The notes: generated by a model not told the origin, from the sequence alone. Counted from the first letter of the stretch, positions 7,545 through 18,024 are shown. The stretch is 64,000 bases of DNA from Evansella caseinilytica (GCF_900107275.1 NZ_FNPI01000003.1:1-64000), one strand, 5' to 3'. A program made the numbers and translations.

Positions 7545-9938
7545 TTATTCTTGATGAAGCTTTACTCTTTTTAACCGCAGGGAATTGGAAACGACGGACA
7601 CGGAGCTGAACGCCATGGCGGCTCCGGCTATCCAAGGTGCCAGCAATCCAAAGGCAGCGATTGGAATACCGATGGAATTATAAACAAATGCCCAAAACAG
7701 ATTTTGTTTAATATTTCTCATCGTTAACCTGCTCAGCCGGATCGCTTCCGGTATCGAGCGAAGATCGCCGCGCATCAATGTAATATCGGATGCTTCCATA
7801 GCAATATCCGTCCCCGTTCCGACAGCCATTCCTATATCAGCGGTGGCAAGCGCAGGCGCATCATTAATGCCGTCGCCAACCATAATGACTTTTTTTCCTT
7901 CCTTTTGCAGCTCGGCGATTTTCTCTGCTTTATCCTCAGGTAACACCTCTGCAAAAACCGCTGCAATTCCCACTTGTCCGGCGATAGCTTTGGCAGTTCT
8001 TTCATTGTCACCGGTCAGCATGACAACATGATAGCCCATTTTTTGCAACAGGCGAACCGCCTCTCTGGACGTTTCCTTCACCTGGTCGGCGACAGCGATG
8101 ATCCCGGCGATGTCGTTGTTGATGCTGAGCAGCATTGCCGTTTTTCCCGCTGATTCAAGCGCTGCTAATTGTTCTTCCAGCGGCTCCACGTCCAGCTGAT
8201 GCTCCCTCATCAGCTTCCTGGTGCCGATGAGAACGGCTTTCCCAGCCATGTTTGCTGTTAACCCGCTGCCGGGGATCGCTTGAAAATCGCTGACCTCCTG
8301 GAACAAACTTCCCTGCTCCTCCGCCCGTCTTACGATCGCCTCGCCGAGGGGATGTTCGGAATGCTTCTCCACCGACGCCGCGGCTGCCAGAACGGCTCCA
8401 TCCGTCCAGCCGTTCATCGCCAGAATATCGGTTACTTCAGGCTCCCCTTTTGTAATCGTCCCGGTTTTATCCAAAACGATCGTGTCTGTCTTGTGCGCCT
8501 TTTCCAGATGTTCTCCGCCCTTGTATAAAATTCCGTTTTCCGCGCCTTTTCCCGTTCCCACCATAATCGACGTAGGAGTTGCCAGCCCAAGAGCACACGG
8601 GCAGGCAATGACAAGCACAGCGGTAAAATTAATCAGCGCCTCCTGAAAGCTGGCACCGGCAAAGAAGTACCAACCGACAAAGGATAAAGCGGCGATGATG
8701 ACGGCCGCCGGCACGAAATATCCGGAAATAATATCCGCCAGCCGCTGAATCGGCGCTTTGGAACCTTGGGCGTCCTCCACCACTTTGATGATTTGCGCCA
8801 GCATCGTTTCCTTGCCAACCTTCGTTGCTTGAAAAGTAAATGTTCCATGTTTGTTCATCGTGGCACCGATCACTTCATCGCCGACACTTTTGTCAACTGG
8901 AATGCTTTCACCTGTCAGCATCGATTCATCGACAGTGGAATGCCCGCCCTGGATAATACCGTCTACCGGTATTTTTTCCCCGGGCTTGACGCGGACGAGG
9001 TCGCCCATTTGCACATCTTCAATGGGAATTTCCAATTCCCGTCCGTCCTGAATAATGACCGCTGTTTTCGGCTGTAATCCCATCAGCTTTTTGATCGCCT
9101 CGGAAGTTCTTCCTTTTGCCCTTGCCTCAAGCAGTTTTCCTAACAATATCAAGGTGATGATAACCGCGCTCGTTTCAAAAAATAAATAGACACTTCCCGT
9201 GAGAACGAGGTACACCGAATAAAAATACGCTGCCGATGTCCCCATGGCAACAAGCACATCCATGTTTGCGCTGCCCGCTGCTACATTTTTGTAAGCTCCC
9301 CGGTAAAACTGCCAGCCCGCATAAAATTGCACCGGAGTGGCAAGCGCCCACTGTAAATACCCGTTCATCAACCAGTGGGGCAGCAGCATTTTATCCGGAT
9401 AAAAATGATCAATCATCGTCACAAACAGCGGAATGGAAAACGCAAGGGAAAAAAGAAACAGGAAGCGCTGTTTCCTGATGGCCGCATCCTTAGGATCTGC
9501 ATTCTCTGCGGTGACTTCCTGATGCTCCTTTGCAGTAAAACCAATTTTTTCTATGCGCGTAATGAGCGTTTGGGCGTCGGTGATACCGGGAGTGTATGTA
9601 ATATTGGCCCGTTCCGTTGTCAAGTTCACCGCTGCCGTCTTGATGCCCGCTTGCTTGCTTAAGACTTTTTCTATCCGCGCGGCACATGCAGCACATGTCA
9701 TACCGCCGATATCCAGCTGTAAGCTGTCGTCCTTGACTCCGTAGCCGATTTTTTCGATCTGGCGGACAATATCCTCGGGCTTCACTTTTTCGTCATCGTA
9801 ATCAACCGTCGCCTTCTCCACTGCGAGATTGACCGTTGCCTTAATACCGTCCTGCTTATTCAACACTTTCTCTATTCGCGACGAACATGCGGCACATGTC
9901 ATACCTGTGATCGGTATGTTCAACTGTTTTGTGCTCAT
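7545..9938 (-). CDS. copA: Copper-exporting P-type ATPase CopA
   Basis: 797 residues. Two N-terminal heavy-metal domains carry GMTCAAC (Cys15/Cys18 and Cys82/Cys85). Eight membrane segments follow, with the transport motif CPC in [15 protein letters not shown]. The catalytic domain shows TGES (actuator), the phosphorylation site DKTGT, nucleotide-binding HSEHPLG and hinge [10 protein letters not shown]. These are diagnostic of P1B-1 Cu(I) exporters, which pump copper out across the plasma membrane. It lies 16 bp downstream of csoR, so it should be de-repressed by copper. Confidence 0.97.
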   Translation of the reverse strand: MSTKQLNIPITGMTCAACSSRIEKVLNKQDGIKATVNLAVEKATVDYDDEKVKPEDIVRQIEKIGYGVKDDSLQLDIGGMTCAACAARIEKVLSKQAGIKTAAVNLTTERANITYTPGITDAQTLITRIEKIGFTAKEHQEVTAENADPKDAAIRKQRFLFLFSLAFSIPLFVTMIDHFYPDKMLLPHWLMNGYLQWALATPVQFYAGWQFYRGAYKNVAAGSANMDVLVAMGTSAAYFYSVYLVLTGSVYLFFETSAVIITLILLGKLLEARAKGRTSEAIKKLMGLQPKTAVIIQDGRELEIPIEDVQMGDLVRVKPGEKIPVDGIIQGGHSTVDESMLTGESIPVDKSVGDEVIGATMNKHGTFTFQATKVGKETMLAQIIKVVEDAQGSKAPIQRLADIISGYFVPAAVIIAALSFVGWYFFAGASFQEALINFTAVLVIACPCALGLATPTSIMVGTGKGAENGILYKGGEHLEKAHKTDTIVLDKTGTITKGEPEVTDILAMNGWTDGAVLAAAASVEKHSEHPLGEAIVRRAEEQGSLFQEVSDFQAIPGSGLTANMAGKAVLIGTRKLMREHQLDVEPLEEQLAALESAGKTAMLLSINNDIAGIIAVADQVKETSREAVRLLQKMGYHVVMLTGDNERTAKAIAGQVGIAAVFAEVLPEDKAEKIAELQKEGKKVIMVGDGINDAPALATADIGMAVGTGTDIAMEASDITLMRGDLRSIPEAIRLSRLTMRNIKQNLFWAFVYNSIGIPIAAFGLLAPWIAGAAMAFSSVSVVSNSLRLKRVKLHQE

Positions 9939-9954
9939 GTTCCCACCTTCCTTC

Positions 9955-10275
9955 TTACTTCGAAAATTGTTGGATGACTTTCATTAATTCATTGATGGCG
10001 GCTTCCCCGTCTCCGTTGGCTACTGCATCCGCAACACAGCCGTGTGTGTGATGCTCCAGCAGATGGTACCCCACCTTTTTCAACGCGGCAGAAATGGCGG
10101 ACACTTGAATCAAAATATCCACGCAATAGCGATCCTCTTCAATCATTCGCTGAATGCCTCTTACCTGGCCTTCCACCCGCTTCAGACGCTGGATGAGCTC
10201 TTTTTTTTCTTCCGCTGTTCTCATCACAGCCGGCTTTTTTTCTGCTGTCAACGGAATAGTTAAGTTATTCTTCAA
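9955..10275 (-). CDS. csoR: Copper-sensing transcriptional repressor CsoR
   Basis: 106 residues, an all-alpha CsoR/RcnR protein with [27 protein letters not shown] and HTHGC. Cys51, His76 and Cys80 have the same spacing as the Cu(I) ligands C45-H70-C74 of B. subtilis CsoR. It represses its own operon and releases DNA when Cu(I) binds. The start is TTG at 10275, preceded by GAGGTG. An N-terminal extension of about 15 residues relative to compact homologues is visible. Promoter and probable operator lie at 10413-10441. Confidence 0.95.
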   Translation of the reverse strand: MKNNLTIPLTAEKKPAVMRTAEEKKELIQRLKRVEGQVRGIQRMIEEDRYCVDILIQVSAISAALKKVGYHLLEHHTHGCVADAVANGDGEAAINELMKVIQQFSK

Positions 10276-10412
10276 ATAAAATCACCTCACGATCAATCAT
10301 GTGTTATTTTCACCGTTTTCATTCCTTCAGCACCGACACAGCAAGCCGCTGTTTGTATTTCCCGGTTATAGAGGCAACTCGGACGATCGGGAATGAGCGC
10401 CGTGTTGTTTAT

Positions 10413-10441
10413 ACCATACCCCAGGTACGTATATATGTCAA
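10413..10441 (-). promoter_or_regulatory. csoR-copA-copZ promoter with probable CsoR operator
   Basis: On the minus strand TTGACA (10436-10441) is followed after 17 bp by TATGGT (10413-10418). Between and over the elements lies TACC-CCA-GGTA (10417-10427), a G/C-tract inverted repeat of the kind bound by CsoR proteins. Placement between -35 and -10 fits repression by blocking polymerase. A leader of about 130 nt precedes csoR. Confidence 0.65.
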
Positions 10442-10526
10442 TTTTTTCGATCCTCCGTAACTGAAATTTGTGACATCTCCAAGGCAATGCCCCCTGCATA
10501 AAAAATGGTGAGCTGTCTCACCGAAA

Positions 10527-10580
10527 ATAAAAAACAAAGGTGCCTTCCAAGGTATAACATAAACTTGGATGACACCTTTG
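10527..10580 (-). terminator. Rho-independent terminator after the ABC exporter/SRPBCC operon
   Basis: On the minus strand a 17-bp stem (CAAAGGTG...CACCTTTG with two mismatches) is followed by TTTTTTATTTT. It lies about 100 bp downstream of the SRPBCC gene stop (10677). Confidence 0.85.
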
Positions 10581-10676
10581 CTGTTGATGCTGTTCCCTAT
10601 TCTTCAAAAGCTGTTCCGTTCGCCGCCAAACGCTGCCGATCCGATTTAAAAGGCTCGGCTCTTTCAGACGCTCACA

Positions 10677-11111
10677 TTATTTTTCCAGTTCCTTTTTTAC
10701 GTTTAATAAATGGTCCGCATCTTCGTTTTTCAACATTTTTACGAGAACGGGACGCATTAGCTTTGTTCTCAGGCTGTCCGTAATGACGGTGCCCTCAAAA
10801 CGAATATTCGTTCCCTGTGCCGTTTCCTTGCAAAAGTAGCGGTAGAGAACCTTGATACCGTTGCTGTCGCTTAACATTCCCACGCGCTTTTCCTGCTCCA
10901 ATTCGGTTATTTCCAGCACAGAGCCGACTTTACGGTTTGTTAACTGCCGAATTTCCCGGAATTTGCTGCCGACTGTTGTGTCTCCCGCAGTTAATTTGAC
11001 CACTTCCACGACATTGACATACATTACGACGCGATTTTCTGGATTGGCCAAAAAGGCGAACACTTTATCAACAGGCTGAGAGACGTTGATTTCTTCTACG
11101 AGATTAGCCAT
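10677..11111 (-). CDS. SRPBCC family protein
   Basis: 144 residues starting MANLVEEINVSQPVDKVFAFLANPENRVVMYVNVVEVVKL, the N-terminal pattern of START/Bet v1-like (SRPBCC, polyketide cyclase 2) proteins that bind hydrophobic ligands in a deep cavity. GSKFREIRQLTNRKVGSVLEITELEQEKRVG continues the fold. The ATG at 11111 has GGCGGAG seven bases upstream; the ORF extends further but into the end of the preceding gene. It lies 32 bp after the second ABC exporter subunit and before a terminator, so it is probably co-transcribed. Ligand and role are unknown. Confidence 0.75.
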   Translation of the reverse strand: MANLVEEINVSQPVDKVFAFLANPENRVVMYVNVVEVVKLTAGDTTVGSKFREIRQLTNRKVGSVLEITELEQEKRVGMLSDSNGIKVLYRYFCKETAQGTNIRFEGTVITDSLRTKLMRPVLVKMLKNEDADHLLNVKKELEK

Positions 11112-11143
11112 CGTTTTACTCCGCCCCATCCTATCCACCATAT

Positions 11144-12943
11144 TTAGTCACTTACCATTTCTTCCAACCATTCTGCTCCTTGCTGCAAAAGATACATTTT
11201 GTGATAGAGTCCCTGCTTCTCCAGCAATTCATCATGTGTTCCCCGCTCGACGATTTCTCCCTGATGAAGAACAAGAATCTGATCGGCGTCCTTAATCGTT
11301 GACAGCCGATGGGCAATGGCGATCGTTGTTCTTCCCCGCCTCATTTTTTCAAGAGCGCTTTGGATAACCGTTTCCGTTTCCGTATCTACGCTTGCTGTTG
11401 CTTCATCCAGAACAAGAATTTTCGGTTTTTTTGCCATTGTCCGTGCAAACGACAGCAGCTGTCTTTGCCCGCCGGAGAAGGTTGTCCCCCGCTCACCCAC
11501 ACGGGATTTGTAGCCGTCCGGCAGACGTTCGATAAACGGATGCGCATGTACGAATTTCGCCGCTTCCTTCACTTCTTCCTCCATAATCGAAGTATCGTAC
11601 AGCCTGATATTATGTTCGATATCACCAACGTATAAAAACGGGTCTTGCAGAACGAGGCCAAGCTTTGACCTTAGCTCCCGGTCAGCGAACTCCTCCAGCG
11701 GGGTGCCGTCGATAAGAATTTTCCCCTGCTTTATAGAATAGAAGCGCATGAGCAAATTGATAATCGAACTTTTCCCGCTTCCAGTGTGACCGACAAGGGC
11801 CAATGTTTCCCCTTCCCGGACATGGAAGCTGATATTTTTCAATACCGGCGTTTTTCCATCATAGGAAAACGTTACGTCGCGGAACTCAATCTCCCCGTTT
11901 CCAATCACCGGAGAGGAGTTTCCTTGTTTCTGCGGTGCGATTTCATCATGGTCCATCAGCCGGAAAACACGTCCGGCGGAGACCATCGCCTGCTGAAAAA
12001 TCGAGAGCCGCTGCATCATTTGGTTCACCGGTTCAAAAAATCGGTCGAGGTAGCTGACAAACGCGTACAATACACCGATTTCCACCGGGCTGTTGAAGGA
12101 AGTAATGCCAAAATAACTCAAAACAATCATCAGCGCGACAATGGCGAGAAAGTCAACCGCAGGTCTCAGCAGCAGGCCGTCAAGCTTGATGCTTTTAAAA
12201 TTGGCATTGAAATGCTCCTGATTCGTTTTCTGAAACTCTCTGCTCATCCGGCGCTCCTGACGGAAAATTTGAACGATCGCCATCCCTTGAATACTTTCGT
12301 TTAAGCGGGCGTTTAACTGACTTAATTTTTCACTCATTTCCGCATAATATTTGGAGCTGAAGTGCCTGTATAACTGCATGATGAGCAAAATCAGCGGCAA
12401 AATCACCAAACAAAACAGCGCGAGCTGCACGTTTAAGAAAAACATGGCGACGAAGACGCCGATCAAGAAAACAATGTTCTGCACAAACACAGCCATGACG
12501 CTCACATACAATTCCTTTACCTGTTCCGTATCGTTCGTGATCCGCGACACGAGACCTCCGGTGGGGAACTGATCGAAAAACGACAGGCCGAGCCGCTCTA
12601 CCCTGGCAAATACATCAATCCGTAATTGCTGAATAATGCGCAGGGCGATTTTTTGAAACAGCAAAAGCTGGGCATAATTCATGACCGCGGCTGATATGTA
12701 CAGGAGCAAGTAGCCCGCTCCCAGCAAGGTGAGCAGTTGTCCGTCAAAGGTCCTCGGTGTCAGAAAATCGTCGATGAAAATTTTAATTAAAATCGGCCCC
12801 AAAATTTCTGCACCCGCGCCTCCCACCAGCAGCAGAAAGGCAACGATCAGCCACTTCCAGTGCGGCTTGGCATACGTTAGCAGCCGTTTAAACACCGTTC
12901 CCTGCGGAAGGGGAACAAGCAGTTGCTTGTGACGCTCGATCAT
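11144..12943 (-). CDS. Heterodimeric ABC exporter subunit (YheH/BmrD-like), ATP-binding and membrane domains
   Basis: 599 residues with a six-helix ABC exporter membrane domain (about 25-320) and a C-terminal nucleotide-binding domain: Walker A GHTGSGKSS, signature TFSGGQRQ, Walker B ILVLDEATASVDTET, H-loop AHRLST. It overlaps the other half-exporter by four bases (ATGA). Paired half-transporters of this type are multidrug or peptide exporters in Firmicutes (BmrCD, YfiBC, LmrCD). Here the catalytic Glu after Walker B is present. Substrate unknown; assignment to the BmrD-type half rests on its partner. Confidence 0.88.
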   Translation of the reverse strand: MIERHKQLLVPLPQGTVFKRLLTYAKPHWKWLIVAFLLLVGGAGAEILGPILIKIFIDDFLTPRTFDGQLLTLLGAGYLLLYISAAVMNYAQLLLFQKIALRIIQQLRIDVFARVERLGLSFFDQFPTGGLVSRITNDTEQVKELYVSVMAVFVQNIVFLIGVFVAMFFLNVQLALFCLVILPLILLIMQLYRHFSSKYYAEMSEKLSQLNARLNESIQGMAIVQIFRQERRMSREFQKTNQEHFNANFKSIKLDGLLLRPAVDFLAIVALMIVLSYFGITSFNSPVEIGVLYAFVSYLDRFFEPVNQMMQRLSIFQQAMVSAGRVFRLMDHDEIAPQKQGNSSPVIGNGEIEFRDVTFSYDGKTPVLKNISFHVREGETLALVGHTGSGKSSIINLLMRFYSIKQGKILIDGTPLEEFADRELRSKLGLVLQDPFLYVGDIEHNIRLYDTSIMEEEVKEAAKFVHAHPFIERLPDGYKSRVGERGTTFSGGQRQLLSFARTMAKKPKILVLDEATASVDTETETVIQSALEKMRRGRTTIAIAHRLSTIKDADQILVLHQGEIVERGTHDELLEKQGLYHKMYLLQQGAEWLEEMVSD

Positions 12944-14697
12944 GACGGTTCCCCCCCTTTTTCCACCAACGATTCCAACTGCTGATGGTCGTACACCCTT
13001 TGATACCAGCCGTTCAGGGCCATCAGGCTGTCATGCGTGCCGCGTTCGATAATTTCCCCATGATCCAATACGATAATCAAATCCGCATGTTTCATCGCAC
13101 TTAAGCGATGAGCGGTGATCAACGTTGTTTTTCCCTTGCGGATCGTTCTTAACGATTCAAGGATTTGTTCCTCGGTTTTTGCATCCACAGCAGATAACGA
13201 ATCATCCAAGATCAACATTTCCGGATCAGCCAGGAGTGCCCGTGCAATCGATATCCGCTGCTTTTGCCCGCCAGACAACGTCACTCCCCGCTCGCCGACG
13301 ACGGTTTCATACCCGTCCTCAAAACGGACGATATCCTCGTGTATGGCAGCCAGTTTCGCGGCTGCAATGATTTCCTTGTAGTCCGCCTCCGGCTTGGCAA
13401 AAGCGATATTGTCGGCGATCGTCGCTGAAAAAAGAAAATGATCCTGCGGTACGTACCCGAAGGAGGAACGCAGCGCCTCCACAGAATAGTCATCAAGCGG
13501 CCTTCCTTCCAAAAGCACGCGGCCGTTTGTTATCTCAAAATCACGCATCAGCGTCTTTATCAACGTCGTCTTGCCGCTTCCGGTCCGCCCAGCAATTCCC
13601 AATGTTGCCCCGAGCGGTAGCGTAAAATAAATATCGCGTAACACCAGTTCCTCCCCGTCCTGATAGGAAAAGCTGTCGATCTGAAAGTCCAGCTCCCCTT
13701 TTGGCGGTTCTGCAACAGCATCGGGTTTGTCAACGATATCCTGCTTCGCCTTTAACAGCCGGGTGACTCGGTCATACGAAGCCCGCCCTCGTTCTACAAT
13801 GTTGAACAACCAGCCGAACGCCAGCATCGGCCAGATCAACAGCCCGAGATACACGGTAAAGCTCGTCAGTTGTCCAATGGTCAGCTCCTCTGCGACAACA
13901 TACCTTGCACCAAAAACGATGGAAAGGAAAAAGCAGCAGCCGACGATAAGGGAAATGGTCGGGTCAAAAAGTGCGTCCACCTTCGCTACCTGAATATTTT
14001 TTTCTACAACATCATCCGATTCTTGCTTAAAGGAAGCTACTTCTTCCGCTTCATATCCGAACGTTTTCGTCACCCGGATACCGGACATGCTCTCCTGAAC
14101 TTTGTCGTTTAAAGAAGAAAAGGCTTCCTGCGCTTTGCCGAAGCGCTGATGGAGCATGGAACCGTATTTGCTTGTGGCATAGGCCATGAGCGGCATCGGC
14201 AGCAGCGCAATGATCGTCAGTTTCCAGCTGATCGTCAACGCCATCGTTAACACAACGAATCCTCCCAAGGTAATGGAATCCACGAGCGTCAGGATACCGG
14301 CTCCGGCAGTCATTTCAATCGCGCGGATATCGTTCGTGGCATGCGCCATTAAGTCCCCTGTTCTCCGGCGCTGAAAAAACGCGGACGACATTTTGGAGAA
14401 ATGCTCATACAGCTTGTTTCGAAGCTGCCGGGCCAGCCGGATGGCAGCTCCGAAAATAAAGATTCTCCACAAATACCGTAAAATATAGACGGTCACTGCG
14501 AGTGCGAATAACACTGACATCCATCGAAACAAAATTGCCAGCGTCAACGTATCATTAACGATATGGTCGACAATGACCCCAATAACGTACGGCGGCAGCA
14601 ACGACAGCATTGATACAAGCGCGAGAACAAGCACCCCGCCGCCATACCGCCATTTTTCCTCTCTGAAATACCACATTAAATCAATAAACACACGCAT
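12940..14697 (-). CDS. Heterodimeric ABC exporter subunit (YheI/BmrC-like), ATP-binding and membrane domains
   Basis: 585 residues starting MRVFIDLMWYFREEKWRYGGGVLVLALVSM. It has six membrane helices, coupling motifs such as RRTGDLMAHATNDI and the exporter cytoplasmic loop. The nucleotide-binding domain has Walker A GRTGSGKTT, signature TLSGGQKQR and Walker B ILDDSLSAVD, where the usual catalytic Glu is Asp, as in the degenerate site of heterodimeric exporters. Recalled B. subtilis YheI (BmrC) has a very similar membrane domain. The ATG at 14697 is chosen over an ATG five codons earlier because ATGAGGTG forms the ribosome binding site. Confidence 0.9.
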   Translation of the reverse strand: MRVFIDLMWYFREEKWRYGGGVLVLALVSMLSLLPPYVIGVIVDHIVNDTLTLAILFRWMSVLFALAVTVYILRYLWRIFIFGAAIRLARQLRNKLYEHFSKMSSAFFQRRRTGDLMAHATNDIRAIEMTAGAGILTLVDSITLGGFVVLTMALTISWKLTIIALLPMPLMAYATSKYGSMLHQRFGKAQEAFSSLNDKVQESMSGIRVTKTFGYEAEEVASFKQESDDVVEKNIQVAKVDALFDPTISLIVGCCFFLSIVFGARYVVAEELTIGQLTSFTVYLGLLIWPMLAFGWLFNIVERGRASYDRVTRLLKAKQDIVDKPDAVAEPPKGELDFQIDSFSYQDGEELVLRDIYFTLPLGATLGIAGRTGSGKTTLIKTLMRDFEITNGRVLLEGRPLDDYSVEALRSSFGYVPQDHFLFSATIADNIAFAKPEADYKEIIAAAKLAAIHEDIVRFEDGYETVVGERGVTLSGGQKQRISIARALLADPEMLILDDSLSAVDAKTEEQILESLRTIRKGKTTLITAHRLSAMKHADLIIVLDHGEIIERGTHDSLMALNGWYQRVYDHQQLESLVEKGGEPS

Positions 14698-14752
14698 GAA
14701 ACGGCACCTCATTTTTCTCTCTATGTAATTGTAGTCAATCGTTTCCTCCTAC

Positions 14753-14781
14753 ACCATACCAAACATTTGTTTGCATGTAAA
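14753..14781 (-). promoter_or_regulatory. Promoter of the ABC exporter operon with a palindromic operator
   Basis: On the minus strand TTTACA (14776-14781), 17 bp, TATGGT (14753-14758). The spacer holds the palindrome CAAACATTTGTTTG (14760-14773), positioned to act as a repressor site. Just downstream, AGGAGG (14745-14750) precedes TTG-ACT-ACA-ATT-ACA-TAG, a possible five-codon leader, but the predicted transcript start falls inside that AGGAGG, so translation of the leader is doubtful. Confidence 0.45.
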
Positions 14782-14794
14782 GTATTGCTTCCCT

Positions 14795-14824
14795 TATTAA
14801 AAAACACTCCATAAACGGAGTGCT
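14795..14824 (-). terminator. Rho-independent terminator after yneF
   Basis: On the minus strand CACTCC-GTTTAT-GGAGTG followed by TTTTTTAATAA, six bases past the yneF stop. Confidence 0.85.
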
Positions 14825-14829
14825 CGTGA

Positions 14830-15042
14830 TTATTTCATATTGTTTTGCATTGCTTTCATCATTTGATTAATTTTCTTTTGCGACGGGTTCATCCCCATTT
14901 GCATCATCATGACGCGAAGCATTTTTTCATTAATCGGCGGATTCTTTTTCATATAGTTCATCATGTACTGTCTGGCAATAAAAAATCCAAGTGCTACTCC
15001 GGCTAATAGGGCGATGAGACCGGTTAAAATGTATGGCCACAT
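14830..15042 (-). CDS. yneF: YneF family protein (UPF0154)
   Basis: 70 residues: one N-terminal membrane helix ([26 protein letters not shown]) followed by a basic, methionine-rich cytoplasmic tail, [32 protein letters not shown]. This is the conserved UPF0154 signature of Firmicutes. Function is not established. It follows sirA as in B. subtilis and ends at a strong terminator. Confidence 0.95.
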   Translation of the reverse strand: MWPYILTGLIALLAGVALGFFIARQYMMNYMKKNPPINEKMLRVMMMQMGMNPSQKKINQMMKAMQNNMK

Positions 15043-15183
15043 TCCGTAAGACCCTCCTTCTATCTATGTTGTCGTCCATTATAACATCTACTGTTTTGTC
15101 TGGAACCTTATTTATTATAACGTATTGAATCCGACAATTAAAGAGATTGCCGAAAATTTCCGTAATAAATATATCTAAGTATT

Positions 15184-15217
15184 TGTTCAAAAAGATCGAT
15201 TTTTGTCTTTTTGAACA
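15184..15217. repeat. Hairpin-only copy of the dispersed TTGAAC repeat
   Basis: TGTTCAAAAAGA (15184-15195) pairs with TCTTTTTGAACA (15206-15217) around a ten-base loop. It has the same stem sequence as the hallmark hairpin of larger repeats at 19.98, 56.37, 56.73 and 62.25 kb. It starts six bases after the sirA stop codon, so it may also serve as a 3' end structure for sirA. Confidence 0.75.
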
Positions 15218-15223
15218 CGTTCT

Positions 15224-15673
15224 TTAAGGGTATTGAACAAACTCCAGCGATTTTATTGGTCTTAACCAGCCGTACCGTTTATGCACGAAGTCGATTGCCA
15301 TGAAATACGGATGGAATTTTCGCAGGACTTCAAAAAAACATGCTTCCGCGTCATATGCCCCTTCGGAAAAAAGCGTGATATGCTCCCTGTCAAGATACAG
15401 ACCGGATTGGCTGTTCATCTCATCCATGATAATAAAATGTTTATTCCCCATGCACGAATATCCTTCCACATCCTGCAATTGCTGTCTGATAAATTTATCC
15501 AAGGAACCGATGGCAACCGGCTTGATAATAAAGCGGATTTGCTGATCTGTAACTTCTTTTAAATAGCCTTTCGCCCGGCGGTTTTCCTCGAAAAGCTGGA
15601 AAAGTTTAGCTTCCAGTCCATAATAATCGTTGGCAACGTCATCCTTGATGATATAAATATTATATTCTCTCAC
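15224..15673 (-). CDS. sirA: Sporulation inhibitor of replication protein SirA
   Basis: 149 residues starting (M)REYNIYIIKDDVANDYYGLEAKLFQLF, aligning with recalled B. subtilis SirA (MERHYYTYLIKEEFANHYFGRE). The C-terminus FFEVLRKFHPYFMAIDFVHKRYGWLRPIK matches the family. SirA binds DnaA domain I at sporulation onset to block new replication rounds. The GTG at 15673 is chosen because GGGAG lies nine bases upstream and it matches the homologue's start; an in-frame TTG at 15682 abuts the binding site. Neighbours yneF and tkt are as in B. subtilis. Confidence 0.9.
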   Translation of the reverse strand: MREYNIYIIKDDVANDYYGLEAKLFQLFEENRRAKGYLKEVTDQQIRFIIKPVAIGSLDKFIRQQLQDVEGYSCMGNKHFIIMDEMNSQSGLYLDREHITLFSEGAYDAEACFFEVLRKFHPYFMAIDFVHKRYGWLRPIKSLEFVQYP

Positions 15674-15843
15674 AAGGGTCAACTCCCAATTTCAGACCTG
15701 TCTTCGTTCCATTATAACGGACAAGCCTCAAAAGGATTGTCAGATTACGAGATAAACATTGACTAATTTTGTCGGCAACAAAAACATTCCGCTTTCATAA
15801 CCGTAAAGAAAACCGGTTCCATCATGCCGGCGGGTATACAAGA

Positions 15844-15876
15844 AGACACCATCCCCAGAAAGGGGTACTGGTGTCT
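15844..15876 (-). terminator. Probable terminator after tkt
   Basis: AGACACCA/TGGTGTCT outer stem with an inner CCCC/GGGG stem, 11 bp past the tkt stop. On the minus strand it is followed by TCTTCTTGT, a weak T-tract. Confidence 0.6.
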
Positions 15877-15886
15877 GTCTCGCTGT

Positions 15887-17884
15887 TTATTTTTCCAGCA
15901 GCTGTTTAAATTGTGCAACAACATTATCCACGGTAAAGCCGTATTCCGCAAGAATTTTTTCTCCAGGGGCAGATGCGCCGAACCGATCGATTGCAAGGAC
16001 GCTTCCGTGGTCTCCCGTATAGCGCTCCCAGCCGAGCGGAGCAGCCATTTCAATTCCTAATCGCACCTTGACATCCGATGGCAGAACGGATTCCTTGTAT
16101 TCCGCTGACTGCTTTTCAAACCGATCCCAGCTCGGCATACTGACAACCGAGACGTAAATGCCTTCCTTTTCAAGGGCTTTTTGCGCCTCGACAGCCAAAT
16201 GTACCTCCGAACCCGTTGCCAGCAAAATACCGTTTAAGATGCCGCTCGCTTCTGAAATGACATAAGCACCTTTTTTGACACCTTCATACGCCTTTTCACT
16301 TGTACCTGGCAGCGTCGGTAAGCCTTGGCGGGTCAGGACAAGGGCAGTAGGCTCGTTCGTGCTTTCCAGCGCCAGCTTCCAGGCAGCTGTCGCTTCGTTG
16401 CCGTCTCCAGGACGAATGACAGACAGGCCAGGCATGGCGCGCAACGATGGAAGCTGTTCAACCGGCTCATGCGTCGGGCCGTCTTCTCCGACAGCAATGC
16501 TGTCATGGGTGAACACATAAGTGACCGGCAGACCCATGAGAGCAGAGAGACGAACAGCCGGGCGCAAGTAATCAGAGAAGACAAAGAAAGTAGCTACATA
16601 TGGCTTTAAGCCGCCGTGAAGCGCCAACCCGTTCCCTGCGGCTGCCATGGCAAATTCGCGTACGCCGAACCAGACATTCCGACCGCCGTAATTGTTGCGG
16701 GAAAAATCAGCTTCTCCTTTCAGCATCGTATTGTTGGACGAAGCCAAGTCTGCTGAGCCGCCAAAAATGTATGGAATGTTTTTCGCCAGCGCATTTAACG
16801 CTTCGCCGCCCGATTGCCTTGTGGCAAGCTTACTGCCCGCTTCATAGACAGGCGCACCAGCGTCCCAGTCTTGCGGAAGCTCCCCTTTTAATGAAGAGGT
16901 AAGCTGATCCGCGAGCTCCGGATAGGCTGCTTTGTAAGCTTCGAACGTTTTATTCCAGGCCGCTTCCTTCGCTGCCGCTTCTTCAGCAAGCGCTCGATAG
17001 TGCGCGGCTACTTCTTCCGGCACATGGAAGTCTTGCTCAAACGTCCATTGATAAGCTTCCTTCGTCATTTTTGCCTCTTCCGCACCGAGTGGTTTTCCAT
17101 GGGATTCGTTGCTGCCGCTACGGTTTGGCGAGCCGTATCCGATAACTGTTTTCACTTCGATTAACGTCGGCCGTTCATCCGCCTGCGCCGCTTCAAGCGC
17201 ATGGGAGACTTCCGCGACATCATTGCCGTCTTCCACTCGGATAACTTGCCAGCCGTATGCTTTGAAACGGTCTTCAACGCTTTCTGAAAACGACTGATTC
17301 AGGTCGCCGTCAAGAGAAATGTCGTTGGAATCATACAATACAATCAGCCGGCCGAGCTTCAAGTGCCCAGCGAGCGATGCCGCTTCCGCTGAAACACCCT
17401 CCATTAAATCGCCGTCACCGCAAATACTGTATGTATGATGATCGACAATGTTAAAATTGTCTTTGTTGTAGACAGCCGCCAAATGACGCTCCGCCATCGC
17501 CATCCCCACCGCCATGGCCACACCTTGCCCAAGCGGTCCGGTTGTGGCATCCACCCCGGGAGTATGTCCGTATTCAGGGTGGCCCGGCGTTTTACTTCCC
17601 CATTGACGGAAGTTTTTCAAATCATCCATTGAAACATCATATCCATGTAAATGTAATAAACTGTATAAGAGCATGGAACCATGTCCGGCGGAAAGAACAA
17701 AGCGGTCACGGTTAAACCACTCGGGGTTTTTCGGGTTATGATTCATGTGCTTGGCAAACAAGGTATAAGCCATCGGCGCGGCACCCATTGGCATGCCCGG
17801 GTGTCCGGAATTAGCCTTTTCGACGCCATCGATGGACAGCGTCCGGATTGTATTAATGGATAATTGATCGATATTACCAACCAT
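15887..17884 (-). CDS. tkt: Transketolase
   Basis: 665 residues, the usual length. The N-terminal thiamine-diphosphate domain includes [27 protein letters not shown], and the [19 protein letters not shown] cofactor motif (GDG...N-type) is present. The middle pyrimidine-binding domain has [19 protein letters not shown]. It transfers two-carbon units between sugar phosphates in the non-oxidative pentose phosphate pathway. Its location between ynzC and sirA matches B. subtilis. The ribosome binding site (GAGAGG) is about 12 bases from the ATG, a little distant. Confidence 0.97.
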   Translation of the reverse strand: MVGNIDQLSINTIRTLSIDGVEKANSGHPGMPMGAAPMAYTLFAKHMNHNPKNPEWFNRDRFVLSAGHGSMLLYSLLHLHGYDVSMDDLKNFRQWGSKTPGHPEYGHTPGVDATTGPLGQGVAMAVGMAMAERHLAAVYNKDNFNIVDHHTYSICGDGDLMEGVSAEAASLAGHLKLGRLIVLYDSNDISLDGDLNQSFSESVEDRFKAYGWQVIRVEDGNDVAEVSHALEAAQADERPTLIEVKTVIGYGSPNRSGSNESHGKPLGAEEAKMTKEAYQWTFEQDFHVPEEVAAHYRALAEEAAAKEAAWNKTFEAYKAAYPELADQLTSSLKGELPQDWDAGAPVYEAGSKLATRQSGGEALNALAKNIPYIFGGSADLASSNNTMLKGEADFSRNNYGGRNVWFGVREFAMAAAGNGLALHGGLKPYVATFFVFSDYLRPAVRLSALMGLPVTYVFTHDSIAVGEDGPTHEPVEQLPSLRAMPGLSVIRPGDGNEATAAWKLALESTNEPTALVLTRQGLPTLPGTSEKAYEGVKKGAYVISEASGILNGILLATGSEVHLAVEAQKALEKEGIYVSVVSMPSWDRFEKQSAEYKESVLPSDVKVRLGIEMAAPLGWERYTGDHGSVLAIDRFGASAPGEKILAEYGFTVDNVVAQFKQLLEK

Positions 17885-18024
17885 TCTTTACAACATCCTC
17901 TCTTTTCTTATATGAAATCTTCTTTTAAAAATAATGTCGTATTCTTTTTTTATCATATACTTTCTTTCCTGTTAAAACAACCGTTTGCTGTTTTGTTTCA
18001 TTAAGACATCACATATAAACGAAT

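Noticed and set aside
10293-10499. 68-codon minus-strand frame in the csoR leader with Cys-rich stretch
   Set aside because: It spans the csoR promoter and has no ribosome binding site; the Cys content is probably fortuitous.
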